In this document: positions 35,338-44,514 of the stretch, piece by piece
Layout: every line of letters begins with the position of its first letter
Numbering within the stretch: position 1 is the first letter of the stretch
Source: Cryobacterium arcticum
Lineage (GTDB): Bacteria > Actinomycetota > Actinomycetes > Actinomycetales > Microbacteriaceae
Assembly (NCBI RefSeq): GCF_003185895.1
Contig: NZ_QHLY01000013.1
Coordinates: forward strand, 40,032 to 104,031
DNA: 64,000 nt
Reading direction: 5' to 3'
Position numbers and translations under genes: made by a program
The notes under the pieces: generated by a model
Databases searched by the model: none
Told to the model about the DNA's origin: nothing
The model's input: the letters and a program-made list of their open reading frames with translations, nothing else

Positions 35338-36414
35338 GTGACCGACACGCTGCGGATCGCCGTCATCGGCGCGGGCTACTGGGGTCCGAACCTGGCCCGC
35401 AACTTCCGGGCGAGTCCGGACTGGCACCTCGCGGCGATCTGCGACCTCGACACCGAGCGTGCCCGGCGCGTGGCCGGTTCGGGGACCGACGTGAGCGTGA
35501 CGGCATCCCTCGACACCCTGCTCGCCGATGATGAACTCGACGCCGTCGCCATCGCTACCCCGGCGGCGACGCACCACGACATCGCACTCGCGGCGCTCGC
35601 CGCCGGCAAGCACGTCCTGGTGGAGAAGCCTCTGGCCGACACGGGCGCGCACGGCATGTCGATGGTGCAGACCGCAGCCCAGGCGTCCCTGGTGCTGATG
35701 ACCGACCACACCTATTGCTATACGCCTGCGGTGCTCAAGATGCGCGAGTTGATCCACGGCGGCGAGCTGGGAGACATCCTGTTCATCGACTCTGTGCGGA
35801 TCAATCTCGGGCTCGTGCAGCCCGACGTGGACGTGTTCTGGGACCTGGCGCCGCATGACCTGTCGATCATCGACTTCATCCTGCCCGGTGGGCTCACCCC
35901 CGTCACGGTCAGCGCACTCGGGGCAGATCCGCTGAACGCGGGGAAGTCCTGCATCGGCTACCTCACCCTCCCGCTCGCGAACGGCGCCATCGCGCACGTG
36001 CACGTCAACTGGCTCAGCCCCACCAAGATCCGCCAGATGATCGTCGGTGGATCCCGGCGCACCCTGGTCTGGGACGACCTCAACCCGCAACAGCGCCTCA
36101 GCGTCTATGACCGCGGCGTCGATCTCGGCCTGCAGGTGCTGGACGGCGCGGACCGGCGCACCGCAACCGTGTCGTACCGGCTCGGCGACACGTGGTCGCC
36201 GGCACTGCCGGAGACCGAGGCGCTCGCCGCGATGGTGACGGAGTTCGCCGCGGCGATCCGGGAGGGGCGCACAGCGCGCACCGACGGCGGTGCCGGCCTC
36301 CGGGTGCTGGGCATCCTCGAGGCGGCCAGTCGCAGCCTCGACTCGGGTGGTGGGGCCACTGCGCCGCGCCACGACCGAGAACCAGTGCTGGTCGGAGAGG
36401 CATCCAATGCCTAG
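35338..36414 (+). CDS. Gfo/Idh/MocA oxidoreductase (WbpB-like)
   Basis: NAD(P)-dependent sugar dehydrogenase of 358 residues. Rossmann motif GAGYWG is at 11-16, the family's EKP motif at 96-98 (LVEKPLAD), and WDLAPHDLSIIDF carries the catalytic-histidine region. WbpB/WlbA-type members oxidise C3 of UDP-GlcNAcA before transamination. Start GTG 35338 was chosen because the fold begins four residues later; an in-frame GTG at 35254 would add a Ser/Leu-rich non-coding-looking leader. First gene of the eight-gene plus operon, overlapping the next gene by 8 nt. The amino-sugar role is inferred from the aminotransferases downstream. Confidence 0.82.
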   Translation: MTDTLRIAVIGAGYWGPNLARNFRASPDWHLAAICDLDTERARRVAGSGTDVSVTASLDTLLADDELDAVAIATPAATHHDIALAALAAGKHVLVEKPLADTGAHGMSMVQTAAQASLVLMTDHTYCYTPAVLKMRELIHGGELGDILFIDSVRINLGLVQPDVDVFWDLAPHDLSIIDFILPGGLTPVTVSALGADPLNAGKSCIGYLTLPLANGAIAHVHVNWLSPTKIRQMIVGGSRRTLVWDDLNPQQRLSVYDRGVDLGLQVLDGADRRTATVSYRLGDTWSPALPETEALAAMVTEFAAAIREGRTARTDGGAGLRVLGILEAASRSLDSGGGATAPRHDREPVLVGEASNA

Positions 36415-39400
36415 GGCAGCGCGAAGCCGGCCCAGGGCGCTTGCACTGCTGGGCGCCGTCGCTGTGACGGTGCTGGCCCTGGTCGGCGGGACGCTGGGAG
36501 GGGCGCCTGTCCCGGCCAGCGCCGCAACCGGATGCAACGCCGCACCGAATCCGGTCGTCTGCGAAAACGCCCTCCCCGGCGTGGCCCAGAGCGTGTGGGA
36601 CGTCGACGGATCCGGCGACCCGAGCATCCAGGGGTTCTCCACCGACATCAGCGCCAACGTGGGCGGCACGGTTGGCTTCAAGATCGACACGGACGCCAGC
36701 GCCTACACGATCGCGATTTACCGCACCGGCTGGTACCAGGGTCTCGGGGCGCGGAAAATCGCGGACGTGACGCCGTCGGCAGCGCTGCCGCAGAACCAGC
36801 CCGAGTGCCTGACCGACCAGGCAACCGAACTCTACGACTGCGGTACGTGGGCGCTTTCGGCATCGTGGCCAGTTCCCGCCGACGCGGTCTCCGGCGTCTA
36901 CGTCGCGCTGCTGACCCGCACCGACACGGGTGGTCAGAGCCACATCACCTTCGTCGTGCGCAACGAGGCCAGTTCGTCCAAAGTGCTCTTCCAGACCTCT
37001 GACCCCACCTGGCAGGCCTACAACACCTACGGCGGATCGGACTTCTACCAGGGTGCGGCCAACGGTCGCGCCTACAAGATCAGCTACAACCGGCCCGTCG
37101 CCACGCGAGACGGTCCCGGCGGGCGGGACTTCTACTTCAGCAACGAATACCCACTGGTGCGATTCCTGGAGAGGAACGGATACGACGTCTCCTACTTCAG
37201 CGGCGTCGATACCGACCGCCTCGGTGCGAAGCTGCTGAACCACAAGGTCTTCCTGTCGGTCGGCCACGACGAGTACTGGTCGGCGGGCCAGCGCGCCAAC
37301 GTCGAAACAGCACGCGATGCCGGGGTGAACCTGCAATTCCTCTCCGGCAACGAGGTGTACTGGAAGACCCGGTACGAGACCTCGCCGACGGGCACAGCGG
37401 GGGCGTACCGAACGCTGGTGTCGTACAAGGAAACCTGGAGCAACGCGAAGATCGACCCGTCCAGCCAGTGGACCGGTACCTGGCGCGATCCTCGGTTCGC
37501 CGCCCCGTCCGTTGGCGGCGGCCGGCCCGAGAACGCCCTCACCGGCACCATGTACCAGTCGAACTACTCAGACCTGGCCGTCACGGTCTCCGCGGCGGAG
37601 GGCAAATACCGGCTGTGGCGCAACACGAGTCTCAGTCAACTGTCGGCGGGCACTTCGGCAGTCCTCGCTGCCCACACGATCGGCTACGAATCCGACGAAG
37701 ACGTCGACAACGGCTTCCGGCCAGCCGGCCTGATCCCCCTGTCGACAACGACGGGTGCTGTGCCCGAGTACCTCCAGGACTTCGGCAATGAGGTCACCCC
37801 CGGCACCACCACCCACCACCTGACTCTGTACAAGGCCAGCAGCGGGGCATTGGTCTTCTCCGCCGGAAGCGTGCAGTGGACCTGGGGCCTCGACCAGGAA
37901 CACGACGGCGACGGGGCACCGGCCGACGCACGGATGCAGCAGGCGCAGGTGAACCTGTTGGCCGATATGGGCGCCCAACCGGCCACCCTCATGTCGGGAC
38001 TCACTGCCGCGACAGCGAGCACCGATACGACAGGGCCGACGGTGAGCATCAGCACCCCGACGGCCGGTGCCGCCATTGCCAACGGCAGCACTGCGACGGC
38101 CACCGGCACCGCCACCGATTCGGCAGGCCGCGTCGCGGCCGTCGAGGTATCGACCGACGGCGGCACCAGCTGGCACCGTGCCAACGGCACCACAAGCTGG
38201 ACCTACTCCTACCTGGTGACGGGAGTCGGCACCCAGAGCATCCGGGTGCGGGCCGTCGACGACAGCGCCAACATCACCGGTACCCCGGCGAGCCGGCAAA
38301 TCCAGAGCACCGGGCCGTTCACGGTGTTCGGTGGTCAGGCGCCGGCCGCGGCCGACGCCGGCGACCCCACCTCGGTCGAGCTGGGACTTCGGATCACCCC
38401 CAGCCAGAGCGGTTTCGTCTCCGGCGTGCGGTTCTACAAGGCCGCTGCCAACACCGGCGTGCACACCGGATCGCTCTGGACCAGCTCGGGCACCCGATTG
38501 GCGACGGTGACCTTCGGCTCTGAGACTGCCTCCGGCTGGCAGAGTGCCGCCTTCTCCGCCGCCGTCCCCGTCACCACCGGATCGACCTACGTGATCTCCT
38601 ATTCCACGCAAGTCGGCCACTATTCGGCCACCCAGTACTACTGGTCGTACCGGGGCATCACGGCGGCGCCGCTCACAGTGGCCGGTGGTTTCGGGGCGAC
38701 GCCGGCTGGGGTGTACAACACGAACCCCGGGGCCTTCCCCCAGGACGATTACCGGCAGGGCAATTATTTCGTCGACGCTATCTTCACTGACGTCGACACC
38801 TCGCCCCTGACCGCGAGCAGCCAGTGGCCACTGCCGGGGTCGTCGAGTGTTCCACAGAACACCACTGTCAGCGCCGTCCTCTCCCGGGACGCGACGCCCT
38901 CGTCCGTAGCCTTCGCGGTCACGGACCAGCTCGGGGCGACCGTGCCCGGAACCGTGACCTATGCCGCGGCCACCAGGACGGCCACCTTCACTCCGACGGC
39001 GTCGCTGAACGGCTTCGTGGCCTACACGGTGACGCTCACCGCCACCGACACCGGCGGGGCCGCACTGTCCGGTGGCGGCAGCTGGACCTTCACGACGGTG
39101 CGGCCGCCGGCCGCAGACGGGCTCTGCCCGTGCAGCCTGTTCACCGACGCCACCACCCCCGGCATCCTGCAGATCTCCGATCAGAGGATGGCCACCCTCG
39201 GCGTGCGCTTCACCAGTTCCGTCGCCGGGACGGTGTCCGGGGTGAAGTTCTACAAGAGCGCGGGGAACACCGGTACCCACACCGGCTCCTTGTGGAGCTC
39301 CACCGGAACCCGGTTGGCCACGGCGACCTTCGCCGATGAGAGCACCTCAGGCTGGCAGACCGTGACGTTCGGCACACCGGTGCCGATCACAGCGGGTACC

Positions 39401-40375
39401 GAATACCTGGCCTCGTACTCGAGCCCCACCGGAACCTACTCCGCCACGCTGGGCGACTACACCGGAGCAGGGATCAGCAGGGGACCGCTCACCGCAGGCA
39501 ATGGGGCCGGCGCCTACACCTACGCGGATGCCTTCCCCGGTTCGGACTCAGCCGCCAACTACCTCGTCGACGTTGTGTTCAACCGGGGAGCGGAACCCAT
39601 CAGCGTGCTCAGCCAGAGTCCGGCGAACGGGGCGGTCGAGGTAGACACCACGGCGCCCGTCGCGGTCACTCTGTCCACAGCCATCGCCAGCGGGTTCAGC
39701 CTGGCCGTGCAGAGCGGCGGCACGAGTGTGCCGGGCGCGACGGCTCTGTCCGGGGATGGCCGCACCGTCACCTTCACGCCGACCCAGACGTTGCCCGCCG
39801 CCGCCGCGATCGTGGCGACGCTCTCCGGGGTCACCTCGACCGGGGGAGCCGTGCTGCCCACGCAGACCTGGGGATTCCGTACTGCCGGGCCGACCGGCAC
39901 CACGGCATTCACCCTGCTCGGCAGCGAGACTCCGGCCGTCGCGGCCGCCAGCGAATCCTCTGCCGTCGAACTCGGAATGGGATTCACGCCGGCACAGAAC
40001 GGCTCGGCGACGGCCATCCGGTTCTTCAAGGGCCAGGGCAACACCGGCACCCACACCGGATCGCTGTGGTCGGCGACGGGAACACGCCTGGCGGAGGTGA
40101 CCTTCACCAACGAGACCGCCAGCGGCTGGCAGAGCGCAGACCTGGACAGCCCGGTGAGCCTCACGGCGGGGACCACATACGTGGTGTCCTACCTGGCGCC
40201 GGTCGGGCACTACTCGTACACCTCCGCCTACTTCGCCCAGCCCAAGACCAACGGACCGCTGACCGCAGCGGCAAACACCAACGGCCGCTACCGCTACGGC
40301 AGCGGCGGCGGATTCCCCGAGTACTCCTGGAATGCCACGAATTACTTCGTCGACCTCGTGTTCGCCCCTGGCTAG
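36407..40375 (+). CDS. Secreted DMFase-beta-like/DUF4082 multidomain protein
   Basis: Exported protein of 1322 residues. A signal peptide ends near 42 (PASAATG). Residues about 60-530 resemble the N,N-dimethylformamidase beta-subunit-like domain, with the glutamine-amidotransferase-like core and HDEYWS at 287-292. Then follow a bacterial Ig-like domain (about 545-630), DUF4082-type domain 1 (about 636-795), an SbsA-type Ig domain (about 799-895), DUF4082 2 (about 904-1055), a second Ig (about 1063-1160) and DUF4082 3 (about 1166-1322), each DUF4082 with NTG-HTGSLW. GGAGAGG precedes the ATG. Placed second in a nucleotide-sugar operon, so it is probably made with the polymer. No sorting signal. 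Confidence 0.85.
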   Translation: MPRAARSRPRALALLGAVAVTVLALVGGTLGGAPVPASAATGCNAAPNPVVCENALPGVAQSVWDVDGSGDPSIQGFSTDISANVGGTVGFKIDTDASAYTIAIYRTGWYQGLGARKIADVTPSAALPQNQPECLTDQATELYDCGTWALSASWPVPADAVSGVYVALLTRTDTGGQSHITFVVRNEASSSKVLFQTSDPTWQAYNTYGGSDFYQGAANGRAYKISYNRPVATRDGPGGRDFYFSNEYPLVRFLERNGYDVSYFSGVDTDRLGAKLLNHKVFLSVGHDEYWSAGQRANVETARDAGVNLQFLSGNEVYWKTRYETSPTGTAGAYRTLVSYKETWSNAKIDPSSQWTGTWRDPRFAAPSVGGGRPENALTGTMYQSNYSDLAVTVSAAEGKYRLWRNTSLSQLSAGTSAVLAAHTIGYESDEDVDNGFRPAGLIPLSTTTGAVPEYLQDFGNEVTPGTTTHHLTLYKASSGALVFSAGSVQWTWGLDQEHDGDGAPADARMQQAQVNLLADMGAQPATLMSGLTAATASTDTTGPTVSISTPTAGAAIANGSTATATGTATDSAGRVAAVEVSTDGGTSWHRANGTTSWTYSYLVTGVGTQSIRVRAVDDSANITGTPASRQIQSTGPFTVFGGQAPAAADAGDPTSVELGLRITPSQSGFVSGVRFYKAAANTGVHTGSLWTSSGTRLATVTFGSETASGWQSAAFSAAVPVTTGSTYVISYSTQVGHYSATQYYWSYRGITAAPLTVAGGFGATPAGVYNTNPGAFPQDDYRQGNYFVDAIFTDVDTSPLTASSQWPLPGSSSVPQNTTVSAVLSRDATPSSVAFAVTDQLGATVPGTVTYAAATRTATFTPTASLNGFVAYTVTLTATDTGGAALSGGGSWTFTTVRPPAADGLCPCSLFTDATTPGILQISDQRMATLGVRFTSSVAGTVSGVKFYKSAGNTGTHTGSLWSSTGTRLATATFADESTSGWQTVTFGTPVPITAGTEYLASYSSPTGTYSATLGDYTGAGISRGPLTAGNGAGAYTYADAFPGSDSAANYLVDVVFNRGAEPISVLSQSPANGAVEVDTTAPVAVTLSTAIASGFSLAVQSGGTSVPGATALSGDGRTVTFTPTQTLPAAAAIVATLSGVTSTGGAVLPTQTWGFRTAGPTGTTAFTLLGSETPAVAAASESSAVELGMGFTPAQNGSATAIRFFKGQGNTGTHTGSLWSATGTRLAEVTFTNETASGWQSADLDSPVSLTAGTTYVVSYLAPVGHYSYTSAYFAQPKTNGPLTAAANTNGRYRYGSGGGFPEYSWNATNYFVDLVFAPG

Positions 40376-40437
40376 CTGAGTCGGCTGACCGCTGCACACC
40401 CGCCGACCCCGACCAGACCCCACCGAGGAGCAACACC

Positions 40438-41433
40438 ATGACAGCACTGCAGGGAGCGAGCGTCCTGGTCACCGGGGGAGCCGGCACGATCGGGTCCGCC
40501 ATCGTCGACCAACTCCTCACCGCCGGCGCCTCCCACATCGACGTGCTCGACAACCTGGTGCGTGGACGGCCCGGCAACCTCTCCGGCGCCCTGTCCACCG
40601 GGCGCGTCACCCTCGTCGACGGCGACATCCGTGACCGCGACCTGGTGCACGACATCAGCCATGGTCAGGACCTCGTCTTCCACCAGGCGGCGATTCGGAT
40701 CACCCAGTGTGCCGAGGAACCGCGCCTGGCGCTCGAGGTGCTCGTCGACGGCACCTTCAACGTGGTCGAAGCCGCCGCCGAACACTCCGTGGCCAAGCTC
40801 ATCGCGGCGTCCAGTGCATCCGTCTATGGCATGGCGGAGCACTTCCCGACCGGGGAACGTCATCACCACCACAACAACGACACCCTGTACGGCGCGGCGA
40901 AATCGTTCAACGAGGGCCTGCTGCGCAGCTTTAGGGCGATGAGCGGGCTGGACTACGTCGCGCTGCGCTATTTCAACGTGTACGGCCCGCGAATGGACGT
41001 GCACGGCCTGTACACCGAGGTCCTGGTGCGGTGGATGGAGCGGATCATGGACGGCCGGCCCCCGCTGATCTTCGGTGACGGCCGGCAGAGCATGGATTTC
41101 GTTTTCACCAGCGATATCGCCCGCGCCAACCTGCTGGCCGCGGCCGGGAATGTGACCGAGGGTGTCTACAACGTCGCGAGCGGCACTGAAACCACCCTGC
41201 TCGAACTGGCACAGGCCCTGCTGTCCGCGATGGGCTCCGACCTCGAGGTCGAGCACGGGCCAGAGCGGGCTGTGAACGGTGTGCAGCGCCGACTCGCCGA
41301 TGTGTCGGCCGCCCGCACCGACCTCGGCTTCGACGCTGAGGTTTCCCTCGCCGACGGGCTCCGGCAGCTCGTCGACTGGTGGAAGCCGCTCAGGGACGAA
41401 ATCGCGGCCGGCCGGCCCCTGGTGACGTCATGA
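40438..41433 (+). CDS. NAD-dependent epimerase/dehydratase
   Basis: Extended SDR enzyme of 331 residues acting on nucleotide sugars. Cofactor motif GGAGTIG at 13-19, SSASVYG with the active-site serine region, and the catalytic YxxxK at Tyr151/Lys155 (LYGAAK). A His-rich loop HHHHNN immediately precedes the active tyrosine. RYFNVYGPRMD and FGDGRQSMDFV are typical of UDP-glucose 4-epimerase relatives; a 4,6-dehydratase role is not excluded. GAGGAG seven bases before the ATG is a strong ribosome site after a 62-bp gap. The stop overlaps the next aminotransferase start (ATGA). Confidence 0.85.
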   Translation: MTALQGASVLVTGGAGTIGSAIVDQLLTAGASHIDVLDNLVRGRPGNLSGALSTGRVTLVDGDIRDRDLVHDISHGQDLVFHQAAIRITQCAEEPRLALEVLVDGTFNVVEAAAEHSVAKLIAASSASVYGMAEHFPTGERHHHHNNDTLYGAAKSFNEGLLRSFRAMSGLDYVALRYFNVYGPRMDVHGLYTEVLVRWMERIMDGRPPLIFGDGRQSMDFVFTSDIARANLLAAAGNVTEGVYNVASGTETTLLELAQALLSAMGSDLEVEHGPERAVNGVQRRLADVSAARTDLGFDAEVSLADGLRQLVDWWKPLRDEIAAGRPLVTS

Positions 41434-42587
41434 GCCGGATCAACGTGATGGCGCCCTGGCTGGGGCAGGAGGAGATTGCCGCGGTCACCGAGGTGATCGA
41501 GTCGGGCTGGGTGGCCCAGGGTCCCCGGGTGGCCAGGTTCGAAGCTGCCTTCGCCAAGGCCATGGCGGTGTCCCACGCAGTGGCCACCTCCAGCTGCACC
41601 AGCGCCCTGCACCTGGCATTGATCGTCGCGGGGGTGCAGGCCGGCGACGACGTGGTGGTGCCCTCCTTCTCGTTCATCGCCACCACGAATGCGCCCACCT
41701 ATCTCGGTGCCAGACCCGTCTTCGCCGACGTCGACCCCGTGACCGGCAACCTCACCGCGGCCACCGTCGGCGCCGCCCTGACCAACCGCACCCGCGCCGT
41801 GATCGTAGTGGACCAGGGCGGTGTTCCCGTCGATCTCGAACCGATCCGGGCGCTCTGTGACCCCCTCGGCATTGTGGTCATCGAGGATGCCGCCTGTGGG
41901 GCGGGGTCCAGTTATCACGGCAGCCCGGTCGGAGCCGGTGCCGTGCTCACGGCATGGTCCTTCCACCCGCGCAAACTCCTGACCACGGGAGAAGGCGGCA
42001 TGCTCACCACCGCGAACGCGGAGTGGGCAGCCAGGGCGCGCCGGTTGCGCGAACACGCCATGAGCGTCTCGGCGGCCGATCGACAGGCCAGCGTGCTCGC
42101 GCCGGCCGAGGAGTATGCCGAGATCGGCTACAACTACCGGATGACCGATCTGCAGGCCGCGATCGGCATCGTCCAACTCGGCCGTCTGCCCGACATCGTC
42201 ACCCGCCGCCGGAAGATCGCCCAGTCGTACACGACCGCCCTCGCCGGCATCCCGGGCCTGCGCAGCGTCACCGATCCCGCGTGGGGACTCTGCAACTTCC
42301 AGTCCTACTGGATCGAGGTCGGGCCTGAGAGCCCCGTCGACCGGGACGGCTTACTTGAAGCGCTCGCTCGTGCGGACATCTCTGCCCGCCGCGGCATCAT
42401 GGCGGCGCACCGCCAGCCCGCATACCGCGACCGCGGCGCGGCCGGTGTTCCGCTGCCGGTGACCGACCGGCTCACCGACAACACCCTGATCCTGCCGGTC
42501 TTTCACCACCTCAGCACAGCCGAGCAGGACCGTGTCGTCGACACGATCAGGGTCACCGCGCTCTCCCCGGCACCGACAGCAGCGTGA
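41430..42587 (+). CDS. DegT/DnrJ/EryC1/StrS aminotransferase, copy 1
   Basis: PLP enzyme of 385 residues that aminates a keto nucleotide sugar. The PLP lysine is Lys182 in HPRKLLTTGEGG; SSCTSALHLAL binds the phosphate, and VVIEDAACGAGS contains the Asp that pairs with the pyridine nitrogen. NYRMTDLQAAIG is the usual C-terminal signature. The opening INVMAPWLGQEEIAAV resembles the ArnB/PglE/LegC subgroup. It lies between the epimerase and a NeuD-type acyltransferase, the common order for making an N-acylated amino sugar. Less than half similar in its key motifs to the second copy at 44511. Confidence 0.9.
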   Translation: MSRINVMAPWLGQEEIAAVTEVIESGWVAQGPRVARFEAAFAKAMAVSHAVATSSCTSALHLALIVAGVQAGDDVVVPSFSFIATTNAPTYLGARPVFADVDPVTGNLTAATVGAALTNRTRAVIVVDQGGVPVDLEPIRALCDPLGIVVIEDAACGAGSSYHGSPVGAGAVLTAWSFHPRKLLTTGEGGMLTTANAEWAARARRLREHAMSVSAADRQASVLAPAEEYAEIGYNYRMTDLQAAIGIVQLGRLPDIVTRRRKIAQSYTTALAGIPGLRSVTDPAWGLCNFQSYWIEVGPESPVDRDGLLEALARADISARRGIMAAHRQPAYRDRGAAGVPLPVTDRLTDNTLILPVFHHLSTAEQDRVVDTIRVTALSPAPTAA

Positions 42588-43273
42588 TGACCGACCTCGT
42601 CCTGGTCGGGGCCAGCGGATTGGCCCGAGAGGTCCTGGCCGACTCGGCCGGCCGGGGCCGCATCATCGGCCTGCTCGACGACGACGGCAGCCGGCACGGC
42701 TCCGTGCTTGCGGGCGTGCGCGTACTGGGCGGCATCGACCTTGCCCTCGACCTCGACGCGGAGCTGCTGGTCTGCGTCGGGTCCGGCCTCGCCCGGAAAC
42801 GTATCGTCCACCGCCTGACCGAACGGGGCATCGGCCAGGATCGGTACGCCACCTTCGTTTCCCCGGCGGCGCACGTGCCGCCGGGCACCTCCATCGGGCC
42901 AGGCAGCATCCTCCTCGCCGGCGTCGTCGCCACGGCGAACGTGACAGTGGGATCGCACGTGGTCGTCATGCCGAACTCGACCCTCACCCACGATGACGTG
43001 ATCGCCGACTACGTGACGCTCGCCGCCGGCGTGGCCCTCGGCGGGTCCGTCGTGCTCGAGCACGCCAGCTATCTCGGCATGAACTCATCGGTGCGCCAAG
43101 GAGTGTGGGTGGGCGAGAGCGCCATTGTCGGTATGGGCGCCGTGGTGCTGACCGATGTGCCCGCCGGGGAAACCTGGGCCGGCGTGCCGGCCCGGCGGCT
43201 GGAGTCCGGCCGGTCCGGCACGAGTGCCGGGGACGGAGTCCATCCGGTCCCGACTGTGAGGGCCCGGCCATGA
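42587..43273 (+). CDS. NeuD/PglD-family sugar O/N-acyltransferase
   Basis: Acyl-CoA-dependent sugar acyltransferase of 228 residues. The N-terminal Rossmann-like domain begins DLVLVGASGLAREVLADSAG, where nucleotide sugar binds; the C-terminal half is a left-handed beta-helix of hexapeptide repeats ending GVPARRLES, where acetyl-CoA binds between trimer subunits. Start ATG 42587 shares one base with the upstream stop (TGATG); GTG 42584 is the alternative. Its stop overlaps the next gene by 4 nt (ATGA). The expected reaction is acylation of the amino group made by the preceding aminotransferase. Confidence 0.87.
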   Translation: MTDLVLVGASGLAREVLADSAGRGRIIGLLDDDGSRHGSVLAGVRVLGGIDLALDLDAELLVCVGSGLARKRIVHRLTERGIGQDRYATFVSPAAHVPPGTSIGPGSILLAGVVATANVTVGSHVVVMPNSTLTHDDVIADYVTLAAGVALGGSVVLEHASYLGMNSSVRQGVWVGESAIVGMGAVVLTDVPAGETWAGVPARRLESGRSGTSAGDGVHPVPTVRARP

Positions 43274-44514
43274 GGATCGTCGTCTACCCGCACTCGATGG
43301 AGTTCGGCGGCAGCCAGTCGAACGCCGTCGACCTCGCTACAGCGTTGCGAGATCGGGGCCACGAGGTTCTGGTCTTCTCCCCACCGGGCGCCCTCGTCGG
43401 CCTCGTTACCGAACGCGGACTCCGGCACGAACCGGCACCTCGGCCACGCCTGCGGCCCTCACCGACCGTGATGCACCGTCTCTGCGACGTGGCCGACGAG
43501 TTCAACGCCGATATTGTGCACGGCTTCGAATGGCCGCCGGCGCTCGAGGCGGTCTTCGGGCCAGAGCGACGATTGCGCATTCCCGCTGTCTGCACGATCA
43601 TGTCGATGTCGGTGGCACCGTTCCTGCCACGCTGGCTTCCGCTCACCGTCGGAACGCGGAAGATCCTGCATTCGGTGATCGCCGAGCGCCCCGGTACGAT
43701 CCTGCTCGAACCACCCGTCGACACCGAGCACGATCGACCGGGCGACAGGGACTCGGCGAAACAGGCTCTGGGAATCGATCCGGGAACACCGGTTGTGACA
43801 CTGGTCACCCGGCTGGCCCCGGAACTCAAGCTGGAGGGAATCCTGGCCGCGATCACCGTGGTGGGGACGCTGAATGCTGACCGCCCGGTGCGCCTCGTGA
43901 TCGCCGGCGACGGGCCGGCCCGCGCCGAGGTCGCCGCCGCGGCCGCCCGGGTGAACACCGCAGCGGGGGCTCAGGTCGTCGTGCTCACCGGCGCGCTCGC
44001 CGACCCCCGTCCGGTGTACGACGCCGCCGACGTGTCACTCGGCATGGGCGGATCGGCGCTGCGGTCGATGGCCTTCGGTAAACCAGTCATCGTGCAGGGG
44101 GAGCGGGGATTCTGGCGCCTGCTCGAGCCGGACAGCCTCCCGGGATTCCTCGACCAGGGCTGGTTCGGCATCGGCGACAGCGCCGATCCCAGGGCCGGTG
44201 AGGCGACGCTCGAGGGCATCCTGCGGCCGCTGCTGGCCGATCCGTCGCGTCGCGTGGAGCTGGGTGGCTTCGCCCGGCATACCGTGGAATCCGGCAACGG
44301 CTTGCCGGCGGCCGCCGAACGCCTGGAGCGGTTCTACGTGGCCACCATCCACGGGGCGGGCAGGACATCGCCGACCAGGTTTGCGCGCCCCTACCTGGCC
44401 GCGGCCAGGTACGACCTGGCTCGGAAGATTCGGCGGCATCTCGGCGGCGTGCCCAGTGACGACTTCAACTCCCTGCCCGCCCTGCGGGGACCAGCAGAAA
44501 GGGCAACCCCATGA
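43270..44514 (+). CDS. Glycosyltransferase family 4 (GT-B)
   Basis: GT-B transferase of 414 residues. RIVVYPHSMEFGGSQSNAV is a typical N-terminal GT4 glycine-rich loop; the donor half has VVTLVTRLAPELKLEGIL, LVIAGDGPARAEV and ALRSMAFGKPVIVQGERGFW. The usual E-x7-E motif is replaced by a Gly/Ser-rich GMGGSALRSMAFGKP segment, so the catalytic arrangement may differ. Both ends overlap neighbours by 4 nt (ATGA). Donor unknown; it sits between acyltransferase and aminotransferase genes in the plus operon. Confidence 0.82.
   Translation: MRIVVYPHSMEFGGSQSNAVDLATALRDRGHEVLVFSPPGALVGLVTERGLRHEPAPRPRLRPSPTVMHRLCDVADEFNADIVHGFEWPPALEAVFGPERRLRIPAVCTIMSMSVAPFLPRWLPLTVGTRKILHSVIAERPGTILLEPPVDTEHDRPGDRDSAKQALGIDPGTPVVTLVTRLAPELKLEGILAAITVVGTLNADRPVRLVIAGDGPARAEVAAAAARVNTAAGAQVVVLTGALADPRPVYDAADVSLGMGGSALRSMAFGKPVIVQGERGFWRLLEPDSLPGFLDQGWFGIGDSADPRAGEATLEGILRPLLADPSRRVELGGFARHTVESGNGLPAAAERLERFYVATIHGAGRTSPTRFARPYLAAARYDLARKIRRHLGGVPSDDFNSLPALRGPAERATP

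Noticed and set aside
37568-39280. 570-residue antisense frame over the DMFase/DUF4082 gene
   Set aside because: No start context or motif, and the sense strand has repeated domains.
40860-40880. HHHHNN run in the epimerase, possibly a metal site or tag remnant
   Set aside because: It lies just before the catalytic Tyr in a loop that is His/Asn-rich in relatives I recall, so probably a normal family feature.
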